From NCBI GenBank assembly GCA_037039685.1, contig JAWNGF010000002.1:372001-436000 (forward strand): a DNA stretch of 64,000 bases. Reading direction: 5' to 3'. The stretch is from Ceratobasidium sp. AG-K. Its lineage: Eukaryota; Basidiomycota; Agaricomycetes; Cantharellales; Ceratobasidiaceae. Numbering within the stretch: position 1 is the first letter of the stretch; the number at the start of each line of letters is the position of its first letter. The position numbers were made by a program, and so were the translations under genes. Positions 12,516 to 25,465 of this stretch are shown piece after piece. The notes beneath the pieces are model-generated. The model searched no databases. It was not told where the DNA came from and was given only the letters and a program-made list of their open reading frames with translations.

Positions 12516-13979
12516 GGGAAACCCGTCATCTGCTCCCCTCTCTTCCAGTCCCAGTCCCAGTCCCCATACTTTTCGGGACCCCAAGAATGTAGTAGTCGGT
12601 CCATAGAAGAGATACGTGAATAACGAGGAACGGTACGAATTATAATGTCTGCGAGTGAGTTGTAACGAATGGTAACGAATCCACGCCTTCGTGTAGAGTA
12701 ACTCGGAAGCTAGGGTTCATGTGCGGATCCCATCCTCTCACCAATACATGTTCCCAAGATCTCGAGCAGGCGAATGGCATGCGAATGGTATATACCTCGT
12801 CAAATTGCCTTCTCAAGATTAGCCAATCGAACTTTTCCGAGGGCGCTTGCGTTCTGGCGAATATGTCGTAAATGCATCAATTGAAATCGGTGAAATTTGG
12901 AATCTATGACGGTTCAGGGGTATCGGGCGAGAAGTGTATGTAGACTCAAGTTTCCGGCGTGTGAGATGTTCGTTTCTCTGAATGATAAAGGTTGCGTTTT
13001 TCAATGGTCGGGGTCGTCTTCTTCTACACAGTGTTACATGCCCTATTCTAGGGCGCCTTGGCGCTACGTACACCTATGCGCTCTACATGAAGCTAAAAGC
13101 CAATTCCGAGCGACTGTAGTGACCGCGAGCCCGAGTGTATGCGCTCCTTTACTCGCGACTGGGGTCTCCGGGATGATCCAACTCGCAGAGGCCTTACTAG
13201 GGGTTCTCGTTGATAGCTCTGGGGCGTACTGCACGACATATTAGCTGAGTCGAGATGCTAGGGGATGGCTAGTGATTGGTATCCTCTATCAAACATTGCC
13301 GAATAGTCGAAGCAGCTGGCAATACGATTTGGCTTCTTGAAACGCCCTATGAACCTCTCCTCACAGGAACTTAAAAGGGAGCGCTAACTTGATAAACATG
13401 GAAGTGCGACCATTATATCTCATGAACTACCCTGCAACTAACGATTTGTAATGAACATCACTGATATAGCACGGAATGCTCCAAATGATTAGTGGTACCA
13501 TCGATGGTGCTGTCCTCTCAATCCTGTACATACTTTGGCTTGGCGTAGGGGCTCAGGTGACCGCCAGCTTCCGTGAAACCCAGTTATTGAAAAAAGCACT
13601 GGTATAAAGAAGCGACTCTAACCAGCTATAATTAGCTAAGGACGGGACGGTGATGGGCCAATTCTATATCATATAATCCCCAATCAACCCATGAAGTAGG
13701 TAGATGTAAAATGGGCGTTACTTTCCCTTGCACTGTTACGATCCTGATGATTCTGCGACACGTATCATCCAATGCTAGGGACCCCAGCACATAACCGTCG
13801 GTAGGCGTTGTTAAGACCAATGCTTGGTACACTTGCACCTCCGCCTTAGCGTGACGCACCCCTGTACCAATTGTATGTGCCATTCCCTCCCCCGTGGGCG
13901 TTCCTTAGCTGATCGAATAACCGGGGAACGTCCCTATGAAGTGCGTATGTGAGCCGATTCATTCTAGTTCGAAACTAGT
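12516..13979. other. intergenic, nothing recognised
   Basis: I see only unsupported short frames, no paralogous segment and no repeat structure. The immediate 3' flank of A2 has a CAGTCC tandem microrepeat near 12,547-12,567. Confidence 0.4.
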
Positions 13980-15750
13980 ATGTCTCCGAAGTACTCAGGG
14001 CCTGTTGGCACCCAGGGCTACCGCACCTATTCCATCAGCGGTTATACGACGCACTCGTTGAAAATTACAGCCTTACCAGCTCCTTCGAATCTATTATTGT
14101 GAAGTCCGCTTGGTATGGCAAGCAGACCAAGTTAGCAAAACACGAGTTTATTCTCATCCAAGTTGAACACAAAAGTCCCCAAAGAATAACCGGCAGGGGC
14201 ACAATAAACTACCTGGTACTCGACCGTAATTTTAACAAAGCTCCCACTACATTCATCAATACGTTTGTGCGGTCTCAAAATTTCATTCGGGGAGAACCAC
14301 TTGATAGGTTCAGGGTCTCCTGCGACGGAGACGCTGAGCGATTACTTGCCGATTGCGGACTGCGTCCTTACAGACTACTAGAGCAGCTTCAATTCTCTTT
14401 CGGCAGCCCGTCTTATCTCTATGAGCTCGTCACTTTGGCACACGTTGTCTCCACTCAGTACCCGCGATATACCGCTATGGACTCAAACTGCTACCTATTT
14501 GCTGCGCTGATCTGGGATTGCTTGTGCAGCTTATACCCCAGTGCCACTCACAATAAATTTTTGAAGCGGGAAAGAGGAAGATATGGCTGGTTCCGTTACG
14601 TGCGGGACAAGACGCGGTTGGAAAAAACGTTCGAGCGCGCCTCGGATAGGATATCCCAGGCCAAGCTGAATGTTGAGGGGCAAAAAGCGGTGGGTTTCGT
14701 CTAGCATTCGTCAACTAGTATAGGGGAGTTAATATTCCGACTATAATTCCAAAGCGGCTGCAAGTGTTGCTTCAGGCCCGCATCGACATGGGAGCTCCTA
14801 CGACAATTCCAGCTCCGCAGGCACCAGGTCCTCATGTACCGGTAAGGCAACTATATCATATCTTTACCCGTTGTATAGATACGCTCTCGCGAATCTCCGA
14901 ACAAAGGCAGGCAATCATTTATTGACTATGGGCTTTCTCAATTTTAGGGACGAGTCGAGCGAAACGAGGGCTACGATCTCAGATGTAATATCGATGACTT
15001 ATTTTACTCAGAACTTGACACCCGAAGTGAATCGGTGGCCGAATTTTGCTCCACCGTTAGCATCAGTGAACTTTATTGTTTACAGATGCGTAGCCGTCAG
15101 CTAGATACTGCCAACCTAATCGTCGTCGAATCTGCTTGGTACGGAAAGAATACCAGGATGGAGGAGCATGAGTTCCTTATATTTCGTTTGGAAAGTATGG
15201 GCACCAAGGGAAAAGCAGACTTTCTGGTACTCGACTACAAAACAATGAGTAGGAGTTTGGAACCGGGTGTCCGAAGAGTAGAAACAGACGGCGGGTTGGA
15301 ATCTTCCTGCCCTGCTATTGGGATGCTGCTCCTCGGGGATTGTCAACCCAATATCTACGAATATCTGGAGCAACTAACCTTCCAAGCAGGACAGCCTTTG
15401 TCCCTGTACGAGCTAGTCTCCCTGGTATATTTTATTTCAGCCTGGTACCTAAGATATTGTGTCTCTGCCTTGGACCATTACTCGGTCGCTGGGCTAACCT
15501 GGGAATGTATGCGTCATATATGCCCTAGTGCAACTCATAGCGACTTGATATCAAAGAAGCGGGGCAAGTATCCCGCAGCCTTTGGGACTCCGACTACAGC
15601 CGAGGCAACGGAAACATACCAGGAGTTTCTCAGAAGATTTAGAGAGGTTGGGGACAAGCTCGAGAAACAGAGGGAGGTATGTCTTTAAGGTGATCACAAC
15701 CCACATTTTCCATTAACCAGAGGTATTACCTCACAACACGGAAAATTTAG
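13980..15750 (+). CDS. two-domain family A gene (A3+A4 fused), one frameshift near the start
   Basis: Exons 13980-14689, 14755-14841, 14948-15676 and 15721-15750 stay in one frame (introns of 65, 106 and 44 nt, phase 0). They join two complete family A cores into one protein of about 510 aa. Domain 1: VKSAWYGKQT, KHEFILIQVE, NYLVLDRN, DRFRVSCDG, SNCYLFAALIWDCL. Linker exon 2 is Pro/Ala-rich (PTTIPAPQAPGPHVP). Domain 2, from about 14,948: ISELYCLQ, VESAWYGKNT, EHEFLIFRLES, FLVLDYK, DHYSVAGLTWECM; its Cys position is His. The ATG at 13,980 starts MSPKYSGPVG, but near 14,035-14,040 one base appears missing, so the start and the core are in different frames. This is either a pseudogene, a sequence error or an unrecognised start. 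The first donor (GTGGGT) is slightly off consensus. Confidence 0.6.
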
Positions 15751-17046
15751 CCTTTCAGTCCCTAATGATCATTGGAGCCAGCGAGGCGCGAGTCGGTCTA
15801 GTAATATAGCCCTGAACATTGGTACATGGTGTCAGGGTGTGAGCTTGAATAAGTGTTAAAACCCATTGTTGAGTTGGCTATTGGAGTCTTCTATGATTGC
15901 CTTCCTTCCCTATCATGAGTTGTTGTTCGAGAGGTCTCTGAGCGTTGCAATCTTTTATCATAACATCCCGTCGCTACATCTATCGATGTATATGTGCCAT
16001 GACATAGTATAATGGTCTATAATATGCGGGCTGCATTATGCTCACAATTTTTTAAGAGTTAGTTAGCGTCAAGTCCAGAGTGCAACTAATTGTAACATAT
16101 TCCTGTCCAGGTGACTAGGCCCGGATGACACGTCATCATGTCTTGGCCATGATTTTTTTTTTACCCTACAACGCCCTACAGTGGTCGATCTTTGGCATTG
16201 CGCAGTAACCCGGACTTACACGCCCCTTCCGTCACTTCTGCACATGTATCTCGTGCCCACACCTTGCCTGCTTTGCATGCATAGACTGGAGATTAAATAG
16301 GCTTAATCCCAGCGAACTGGATGGGCGGATGTGAAATGAAAATGTCAACGGCATGGCTCCTTGCGTCCCCTGGGTAGAAGCTCCACTTTCCTTGGCTTCG
16401 TAGTAACTGCTTCTCCGTTTCTATCTAGTGAAAAGTCGTGCATGGGTCAGAAGACCAACTTGGCGTATCAGCACTGCCACCCATTTCTTCATTGCTCAAT
16501 GTCGACCGGTTGCTCTATACAGTCTATACAATGCCGTCCGACGTTTGATGCCCCCTAGACCTGTGCTGCTTAAATTATGATTTGGCCGCATATCGGAGAT
16601 AATTTCGACTCAGACCATCTGAGTGCCCCAATCCCTGTCAACGAGAAGCAAATCGATGCTACCCAAGCCTCTCATGCTTTAGAACGTCACTCGTGATAAC
16701 TCTGTCTGCCCGCTTCGGTTAGGTGTTAGGCCAGCCGAATGCACTGGAATATTTTGGCCCATCATGAGTGCCAGGAATATTGGGAGCGCCTCGTACAGAA
16801 ATGTGATGCTAATGATTGTATTTAGTACAATTTGGGGGCAAATCCGAACTTGTCGACATGTTGTAGGTACGGAAATACGTCTGAGCTGCTTGCATGTGCT
16901 TAAATGAATCGTCAAAGCGTCAATGACTAGCGCTAAACGCTCTCGCGATTGTTGGTCATAACTAACCTTCTGGTATAGCCCACCATAACCGCACCACCAG
17001 AGTACCAACCAAGGTACACATGGTCAGCCGAATCCGTCCCAGACCC
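15751..17046. other. intergenic, nothing recognised
   Basis: AT-richer sequence with short unsupported frames and no paralogous segment found. It ends at the CACTA-like element that begins at 17,047. Confidence 0.4.
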
Positions 17047-18752
17047 CACTATAGACCCCCCATTGCCGGATTTTCCGGAGGCTCCCGCCGTGTGATATCA
17101 GCCGCCGACGGGCGGAATGCACGCGTGAAAAGTGCGAAATTTCCGCAGGTAAGATGCGAAATCGCTTTCGATGTTTGACATGCGGATTTTGGTCGTTCTC
17201 CGCATGTAGTGTGCGGGAAAGACGGTGGGTGCATGCGTGTTTCCGCAGGTTCAGCTGATTTCCGCAGGTTTCTGCCGGTATATACGCACTCATCTTCCGA
17301 TTATCACGGCAAATTCTGACGGTGTTTGGGGTTGACGGGTCATTTAGATCGCATTTATATTACTAATAAGCATAATGTACAATACATGAAGTACGACGAT
17401 GGTAGATAATAATAAAAAAAACCCCAAAACCTGAGCCTCTGACTGAACCTACTCCGAAGAACACAGCCAGGGATGGTACTAATTCCGCTACAGAGCTCAC
17501 TACTCAGTGTTATATTTGTCACCTCAAAATGACTACGTACTCACAAGTTTTTCTGACTGCATTCACCCGTGTGAGGCTGGGCTGGTCCTGACGAGCTGGG
17601 CAAAATGTATAATGTCATGATGTAACTTGTTGAGAGGAGACTCGGGTGGATGCGACCTTACTTTTTTAGCCACCATGGGTACGAGGGATTGCTCGGTGAG
17701 CAGCTGTCCCAGCCAAAACCTTGAGGTGGTGTTTTTGGACAACCCGAGAGAAGTTAGCTATGGGAAGCATATGCCAATGTATGAATGGGTGATAGATTAC
17801 GACTGACTAGTAGAGACACGTACCTAAACTGCCCAATATGGCCCCCCTCCCTGCTTGGTAGCCCCAACTCTCAAGGTATACCACTGGCAAGATCGTGCCG
17901 GAACCTCCCATTTTCAGGGAGTCAAATTGTCACCTAGCGCTAGCTGCCGGAAACCGAAGGACGGAGCTGAATCGCACTGGAATTGCCAGGAATCCTCACT
18001 GCTCAAGATTCAGCCAGCATTCGCATTGTAATCCACGATCACTCTGGCCAAAACAGGAAACCATGTACCAGCAACACGGCCTCATCTATGTCTCATTGCG
18101 TATAGCTTGTGGAGTCGAAGTGGTAAGGAAGTGAAGTGCACTGGGACTTGGGAATTCGACCAAGGTTGATGTTGAGTCAGAGAGAGGTTTGATGACTTGC
18201 ACACAGAAAATTTTCCCGGTCTAAGCGCCCAAAGAAATGGAGAGAGTGATAAGTCATCAATATGCAGTATACGGACAAGAGCCTTGATACCCCTCAATAC
18301 ATCCTGAAGCAATGTTAACAGCACTGTAGAAACGGTTCTTAACTACAAGCACTGTGTGTGTGCACTTGTTCTCAATTCACCTCAGTGGATTTAAAATACA
18401 AGTATACCTTCGGCTATGACTACAAGGCGACCGGTTGTACTAGGGGGACTGAGTACACATTATTGATGTTTGCAATCCTCTAAAACACAGCATGCAGAGA
18501 GTAATTCCGCAGTAGAAACAATGTAGTAATGTCGAAATTTGACATGTCGGGCTCTTACAACAGTCGGATTTATCCAACACTTACTTGCGTAAAATCCGCA
18601 GGTACCGACTTGTGTTCACGAGTCAGAGGGTGGCCGGCATGATCTTGCAGAAAAATCGCACTTGATGCTTCTCATTTCCGGCGCCAAACTACGGATCAAT
18701 CGAAATCCGCAGGATTGCATATGGGAAATCCGCACTTTGAGGGTCCATAGTG
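17047..18752. mobile_element. non-autonomous CACTA-like DNA transposon
   Basis: The left end reads CACTATAGACCC and the right end reads GGGTCCATAGTG, which is CACTATGGACCC on the other strand: an imperfect terminal inverted repeat starting CACTA. The 3 bp flanking each side are CCC (17,044-17,046 and 18,753-18,755), as expected for the 2-3 bp duplications of CACTA elements. Both ends carry dense subterminal copies of a short motif (TTTCCGCAGGT / AAATCCGCAGG): at about 17,140-17,280 on the left and about 18,500-18,735 on the right. No transposase frame is present inside, so it would need a helper in trans. The superfamily assignment is an inference from ends, duplication and subterminal repeats. 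Confidence 0.68.
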
Positions 18753-18994
18753 CCCTCCACGCAAGAGGTGGTGAAAGGTGCAAAGTCCCGTTTCTGTCCC
18801 CCAAGCCGCGACTCCAGTTGCCCCCAAAACATTCACCCCACAACGACTACTGTCCCATTCTAGCTGAAGGGTTGTATGGATAATGTGCGAACCAACGAGA
18901 AGTTCCAGGAACCCCTCGCCCTTGCTGCGTGATCACGATTTGCAGCATCACCTTTAGTCCTCTACTGCATTCGATTCCACTCTGAAACCGCCAA

Positions 18995-19773
18995 GTGCTT
19001 CGAGTCGGGTTCGAGAGGAGGCAAATAGTTGACGGTTTCAGGATCTCACATGCTGGAGAAGTCTCCCAACTTCCGAGAGACTGCAATCTGAATCCTCACA
19101 GGTGGCTTGGAGAGCTTGAGTTCCCATCCAAAGAACCACTACACTTATATAAGTTGGTTGCATTGACAAACGTCGCCTCGATCCGGAATCCCCCCACCTA
19201 CGCGAATGACTACCTGTTTGCCGGGGTCATATGGGACAGCTTGTGCAAGTTTCAGCCCTCTGCCATACGTCATGGACCTCTGTGGGCACACCGAGCAAAA
19301 ACCAGCTGGTATCGATACGTTGCGTCAGAGTCGCAAGTGCAAACCACATGTGAGCGGGCCTTAGGAGAAATAGCGAAGGCTGATCCGAAGATTAGTGAAC
19401 GGAAAACAGTGAGTTTCATTTGAGCTTCGGGCCTTTGATCAGGCAACTAATTTCCACGGCATGGCATAAAAGTGTTTCGCCGCTTTGACTCAAGCAGGAG
19501 TTCGGGCCTCGTTATCGTTCACTCAGGCGAAACCTCCCAGTCGCCAGGGGTCCCAGTCACTTCTGGTAAGTCTGCTATTAGTATATTTGATTTGTCAAGC
19601 CGCGGGAGGTGTTATGGGGTGAAAGCTGCACTAACACATAAGGCCAATTTACTAACTATGATGATTAGACTTTAGACCGGAACGACCAAAGCCAGAACAA
19701 TCAGTTGATGTCTGAAATCGGACGCCCATACCCTTCGGCCTTCGATAGTGGGAGTTCGTACTCGGCTCCCTAG
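18995..19773 (+). pseudogene. 5'-truncated family A copy (A5)
   Basis: The N-terminal half of the core (WYGKQT, HEF, YLVLDRN) is missing. The match starts at about 19,005 with IVDGFRIS and runs through DCNLNPHRWL, LYKLVALTNV, DYLFAGVIWDSL and SWYRY. It is closest to A1 at 3.4 kb. The proposed catalytic Cys is also gone (AND-YLF instead of SNCY.F). Tail exons like those of other A genes are still recognisable: 19473-19565 (ALTQAGVRAS...) and 19669-19773 (TLDRNDQSQ...). The last one stops early at TAG where the 30-kb copy has TGG. No start codon lies in the right frame, so this is a dead fragment. Confidence 0.7.
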
Positions 19774-22700
19774 GCCTCATCAGAGGCCTTGCAAGCATAG
19801 GTAGCCATACACACAGTTCGGGTACTGCAAGAACTCGAGAGTTTGGGCCGGATATACTAGCGGCCGGTGGCTAGGGTGTCTGCGAAATCCGCTGTATTTG
19901 ATAAACTGGAATTGGGAGTGAGAGGTCGGGGCGCTGGTGTGTTCATCGGGTATCTCACTGTGGGGCTAAGTGCGCTGAATTATAGCCACACCAGCACTGA
20001 GAACCCATGGCTTACATCACTAGACGTGTCCGCTTTCAGTGACCGATGCGCTGAAGATTATCTTCAGGAGTGACTGGGGGGAAATTAGCCCCACAACTTA
20101 TTCAAATTTCCCCTTTATGGTACTGATGACCGCAAACCATGCGCAAGGTGACTGAAAAAGGATGTAATCCATCACTGAAAGCGGCCATTTTCGGTTCAGT
20201 GCATTTGCTGACGTTGTTCAGTAGCCTGAAACCCCACAGTGTCTGCCCCCCATTACCGGTTTGCTGTTTGTATCATCTATACGTAGCATTATTCTATCGT
20301 CTAATTTATCTGCTAAACTAAAACTCCCAAAAGTGGGCAATCTGCACCGTGTGGCGTGATCGCTGTGGAGTCCGACAGCTTTTTAACTTGGTCAACCAAA
20401 TTGATCCGGCTAACCTCCGCCATTACCATCCTGGCCAATCGGGTAAGTAGCAATATATAACGAGCCGTGCGACCGCTTTCACCCATTGTCCAAGATGAGG
20501 TCTGGCTATCGTAAATGCGACGGCCATAAAGATTGAGTGTGCCTATCTCACTCTTACGTGACTCGGCGATCCTAACGCTTTGTTTGGTACTGACCACCAC
20601 CACCCCAAATTTACACTGCTGACCAGCGCGCGCAAGGACTCAGATTCCTATCACCGTTTTGTATTCGGGCTCATGAGACGACCAGCCAGGTGAGCAAGGG
20701 GGATGGAATAACATCAATAGAGGCTAACTGGCTCGTCAGACGCGAAGTATCTGCACCAACCGCACAACCTTCACACTCCAAACAGCAGCTTGAACTGCGG
20801 CTCTGCTTGCTTCGAGCAGCGCCAAACTTTTAGTGGCCATTTCCTTGTTTCTGATTGCTAGCAAGACGTGCATGGAGCAAGTAGGGATGTGAGTACTTCC
20901 CTTGTCCCGCCAGCTGCGCGCCTTGGCAAAATGATTCTTCGCGAGGATGCTACCCGCTATAATTCCTCTCATCCAATACCTGAACTTTCATTTCCTAGGC
21001 CTATATCCACACCTTTATCGCGGGTATTACCGACGGGTATCGTCCCCGGGTACTGGCGCGTTGGTTCGCGGCGGTTCACGCCATGGGCTCCATTCGCATC
21101 TGGATAAAGTGGCCCGGCCTCTCTCGAGGTGAAACCAGAGAACGGATCATAGGTTGACCGACATCCTCCGAGCCTTAATCTGCGATTTTTCTCCTAGTTT
21201 GTGAATGTGACATCGCTACTAATCGCGAGGACTGTTATAGGGGCTCGTGGTGTCTCCCAATGAAGCGGGGATGCTCACTAGGAACTATAGGCTCGAATGA
21301 AATATCGTGCATTGAATGCTCATTGTGGGCGTTCATCCGACCATGCGTATAGGCGACACGCCCCTCCCGACAGCCCAGTTATCCGAATCGCAATGCCAAA
21401 TTGAGCCCACCAGGTCGTTAATTTTCGATGAGCACGCTGGTGGCGAAGCAGGAGCACTGAGAATGGAGAGGAAGAACAATGCGTGACCTCATTTGCTGTG
21501 TGTGTCGATATGAGTTCCTGCCAAACCTTTTGTGGAATTTTGTTGACTAGGATGGGTAACCTAGTGCGTACCTCTCCCAATCGTCGCTAGGAGCGGCGGC
21601 TCGCGCTCGCATCGTGGCGACGAAACCTCGCACGGCCAACGCAACGAGTGGGGTCGATATCATCGGAGACAGTCACGACCCCATCCGTCACAAACGCGAT
21701 TCCAGGTAGACTAGTATCGCCACAGTCGTGGACACCATCCTGCAACCCTGCAAATTCAAGCCGGCAGCGCCAACCGAGTCACCGTCTCGGCAACCTTTGC
21801 CGGCGGTCACGGTGGGAGGCTTGTCGAGACCGATTTGTCACTTTGACCGTACGGCAAAACTTTTGGGTCTAGCACGGGTGTTCAGGATGTAACCAACGAT
21901 ACCAGTATACCCACTAGGCTCGGTACCGAAGTCAATAGCAACAACGGACCCTCGATTAATTATCAAAGGCGCGATGGCCAGGGTGCGCATCCAGGAACTC
22001 GGTGACGCAGATGAAGTCAGGCCTACCAGGCGGTTCTCGCAATAGGTACTGTGGTCTCAACGTAGGAATTACAGGGCTAAGCACAAGCTTGGATGCTTGA
22101 TACATAGCGCCGCGTTGTCTTTGTTCCCAGAGCCAGACCTGGATGGCGCTCGACGATTATGCTTGTGTGGCCAGCCTTCGGTTAGGCGCTGTAGAGAACT
22201 GACATGAAGCTCGTAATTATGCAGCAAAGATCGCGTATCATATCCCAAGGATCATTACCACTTGCGCCCGCATCCCAATATCGCTCGACTCAGTCGGCGC
22301 GTTACCTGGCGATTGTTCCAACGAAGATGAAACCGAATCTTAATGCCGGCGGTGTGATACAATTATCGCGTGAGTCACTTTGATTTCGACTTCGACCGTT
22401 TGGGTTCACTAGCTGTGACTGGTAGAAAGGTATATAATGCCACCATTCACCGGGATATCCCCCTCCGGTACTCCAAGCAATGAACGCTTCGTCGAGCTCC
22501 GACGAATACGCCAGACTAACCACAAACATCGATGTTTGCGAAGATCTCGGGAGGAAGTGCGCGGAACCGAGTCAGATTAGCACAGCGTGAGTTCGATCCG
22601 AGACACTGCCTCGAATTCCCTGTCATCCAGCTAGGGCGGACAGGGCCACAACAACCTCGATGGGGCCAAGACAACAAGAGGGCATGACTTGTACCGACGA

Positions 22701-23323
22701 TATCCGCCTCGGCATCAACCTAATCGAGGATCCCCAGCGCTGCCCATGATTCAAGGGGAAGACTGTTTGTGACAGGTGCTATCGGAGGTCGCACATATGC
22801 CCTGGCCGACTATATGGATTTATGCCTTTCCTAGATATCCGGGCGACTTTGTGCCCAATGAACGTTCTTGGGAGGACCGGGCTCGGATAGGATGTTGTAT
22901 ACGGCTGGTAAATCGGTTGGATGTCTCGTTGCTCCATGCGGGTACCCGGTATGTAAGTGTATTATGTTGACCGAGATCGTTGCGAGTCATCTCATGAGCT
23001 GTTTATGTCCAGAACTTTCGTGTGATTCAATTACTAGCAGAGCCGTTGCTCTTTCGTCGTGGCAGTGGTCGATCAAGTTCGAATTGAAGGGCGATCATCT
23101 AACCTTTGTCTTCCGTTTTAGGGAAAACTCAGTGATGTAAGTCTTATTATAGTCAAGTGAAGTGCGTCACGCGATGATCGCCGCCCTACCTCTGTCCGGC
23201 GATAAAAAGTCGCGTCCGAACGCTGTGAGTTCATCTCAACACTTGGTCCCCCCGGACTTGAATCCATACAGCTTGCTATACATCTAACTACGCCAGTCCA
23301 CTCGCCGCGCGAACGACGTAAGA
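19774..23323. other. intergenic / start of duplicated block, fragmentary frames
   Basis: About 19,780-19,950 resembles 30,493-30,640 (downstream flank of A7). From about 21,890 the sequence matches about 32,600 onwards with an offset near 10.9 kb. One conserved small frame inside it is at 22,480-22,590 (MNASSSS.EYA.LTT), matching 33,378. Another open pair is 22,868-23,140 versus 33,743-34,051. These may be exons of an unrecognised gene upstream of RS4 and RS5. 20,000-21,890 shows nothing. Confidence 0.4.
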
Positions 23324-24358
23324 ATGGGAACTGAGTCGATTATTCGAAAAGCCGCCCCCTGGCTGGTGCGGAGAAAGCAGCCTCTTTTGGAGCCTTTGGA
23401 GGGTACGGACAACTCACTGAGGGTCACTGGGAAAAAAAAAACAACCATTTCCTCCCTCACAAAACCGCAGAAGAAGGAATCAAGGAAATGGCACGGCTCG
23501 ATATCTAGTGTTGTGAGTTCTCGTGACTGTTTTCTTTCTTTCTTTTTCTAACGCCCTCACTGACTTAGTGAAACCCCCCTTAGCGCCAGTTCTTCAGTAG
23601 ATGGTCTTCCGCAAGCCCTGTTCAGGGAGTTCACCCTGGAGATACACAGAATATCGTCGTAGGCCTGGAAGATTCACGAGACGGCGAAGGGAACGGCAGG
23701 CCATTGTTCGTATCGTCGCCTCGGGTACCAAATTTGCCGACACCACAGCCAACGCAGATTGGCCGACCTCTCCATCTTAACAGGGGGGAAGATCCTGCCT
23801 CCCATCACCGTGAAATGAAACTTGCAGCTCTGGAGCGGGCACAAATCCAAGAGGAGTTGTCGGAGGCGGCGCGGCTAAGAGGGGGTTGCGTTCCTTGTTC
23901 CGTAAGCCGCTATCTGCTCTCTCATAATATCCTCGAATGTTGAACTTGACCGTCAGAAAGGTACTGTAACCCTCGCTTCTCCACAAGGGTCTGATCCGGG
24001 GCTCTCAATTGAGGAGATCAGGTCAAGCTGGTTAACGCGGGCAGCCGGGTCGCGGGGGGAGCAACCGCGTTCAAGGGCCCAGTCTCATGCCGTCCAACCC
24101 CGATCCAGGGCAGAATCTCGCACCTCCCAGGAACACAGCTCCACATCAGGGGAATCCCAGACCCGACAGAGGTCTCCGGCGGTTGAGGGAGAAGGTCCAT
24201 CGCCGTCAGGACGACCGTCTCAGCAGGACATGCAGTCAGGAACGACGTCCCAGGCCGATCCACGATCAAGGAGGCAACCTCAAAAGGAACGCCCCCCACG
24301 ACCCGGGAAGCCGCCAGCGACAATCCAATTTCCATCCATTCCATCAAGCGCCCCTTAG
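23324..24358 (+). CDS. RS-family protein RS4, RLRGG + CVPC motif
   Basis: Exons 23324-23512, 23584-23901 and 23957-24358 (introns of 71 and 55 nt, phase 0) give 302 aa from MGTESIIRKAAPW. The N-terminus is basic, with a Lys-rich run (GKKKTTIS) near the end of exon 1. Exon 2 begins RQFFSRWSSAS, has a Pro-rich stretch (PNLPTPQPTQIG) and ends in REMKLAALERAQIQEELSEAARLRGGCVPCS split over motif and helix. Exon 3 is the Ser/Arg/Gln tail ending FPSIPSSAP. RS5 has the same three exons, the first of identical length, so the model is well supported. No membrane or secretion signal is seen. A6 lies 1,107 bp downstream on the same strand. The function is unknown. Confidence 0.75.
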
Positions 24359-25465
24359 GGTTGCCCAACTTTCCTTCGACAATTACTCGATCGGGCTTCA
24401 TTGATTCCGAGCTCAATCGCCTAATACGTGGACATGCTAATATTCCGTATTTGCTTAGTATTCGTTACTTATTTATTATAATACGTAGGCTGTGGGGTTT
24501 CTGCTGCAGACCTCACATGCTCTCCTTGTCCCATGCTATTACCGTATTCCATGCTACCAATGCGCCCCATATGCTTCGCCTCTGCAAAAGTAACTAATGT
24601 GTCTCCTAACTCCTCACATGTCTTTCGTTCTTCCTAATTATTACATCATCCATATAACCCTAGAAGTCAATATTTATTGATAGCTTTCACTTGTGAATAT
24701 CATGTTTGTAAGTCCAGAAATGAATGTCAACTCACGCGCATACTCGTATCAGAAGTCAACCATGAAGCATTCAGTGATTAGACAACGTTTGGTCTCTGCC
24801 CGGTTGGCGGGCGGAACCAAGTGAAAGTGTGATAAATGCAAGAGAGCGTTAGAAACGCGGAGGGGCAACCAAAGCAGGAACCAGTGTTTGTGGAGCATGG
24901 GAGCTTAAGTCGAAAAACACGTTGGCATATGACTTTATGCGTGATTCCGACAAATTTAGCCAATGATCGGAGCGTAGATTGATCACCTCACGCGTTCATA
25001 GTACTGGACGCCATTGCTACGCAAGTAAATAGGTTATTCGGTTATCATCGTAGTCAGGTCCCACGCTGTGACTTTAATCCCAAACTCCCTGGCCGACACC
25101 GCGTGGTTCGCCAGTGTTCGGCTCCGAAGTAGCGAGAACCCAGGATGACTCAGTGGAGGACAACGAATAGCTTTGAGCGCACGAAGTGGCGTCTCGAAGA
25201 AAGGTTATATAATACCGTCGAACAAAGCACCGAATCGATTCACACCGCCTGTCACTTTATTCCCATTGCTCAGGGAGACTTAGATCCACCTAAATAGGTG
25301 CCAATACCGCGGCCCACACACCTTTATCCAAGACGTATTACTAGCACGTGAGTTGGGTATCCCACCCTTCCTCTCCTCCCTTCGGGCACGCTGGGCTATT
25401 GGGGCACGTTCGCCACACATTCGTCAAACTTGTCTTCGTCTCTCTCTTTCAAGTTAAAGGATAAC
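24359..25465. promoter_or_regulatory. RS4-A6 intergenic
   Basis: Noncoding. It aligns with 35,214-36,372 along its length, including the runs around CACGTGAGTTGGGTATCCCACCC just before the A gene. I infer that it carries the A6 promoter; no specific element can be assigned. Confidence 0.4.

Noticed and set aside
18995..19408. Possible short intact family A gene
   Set aside because: It lacks the N-terminal half including the WYG and HEF strands and has no ATG in the needed frame; its tail exon also stops early.
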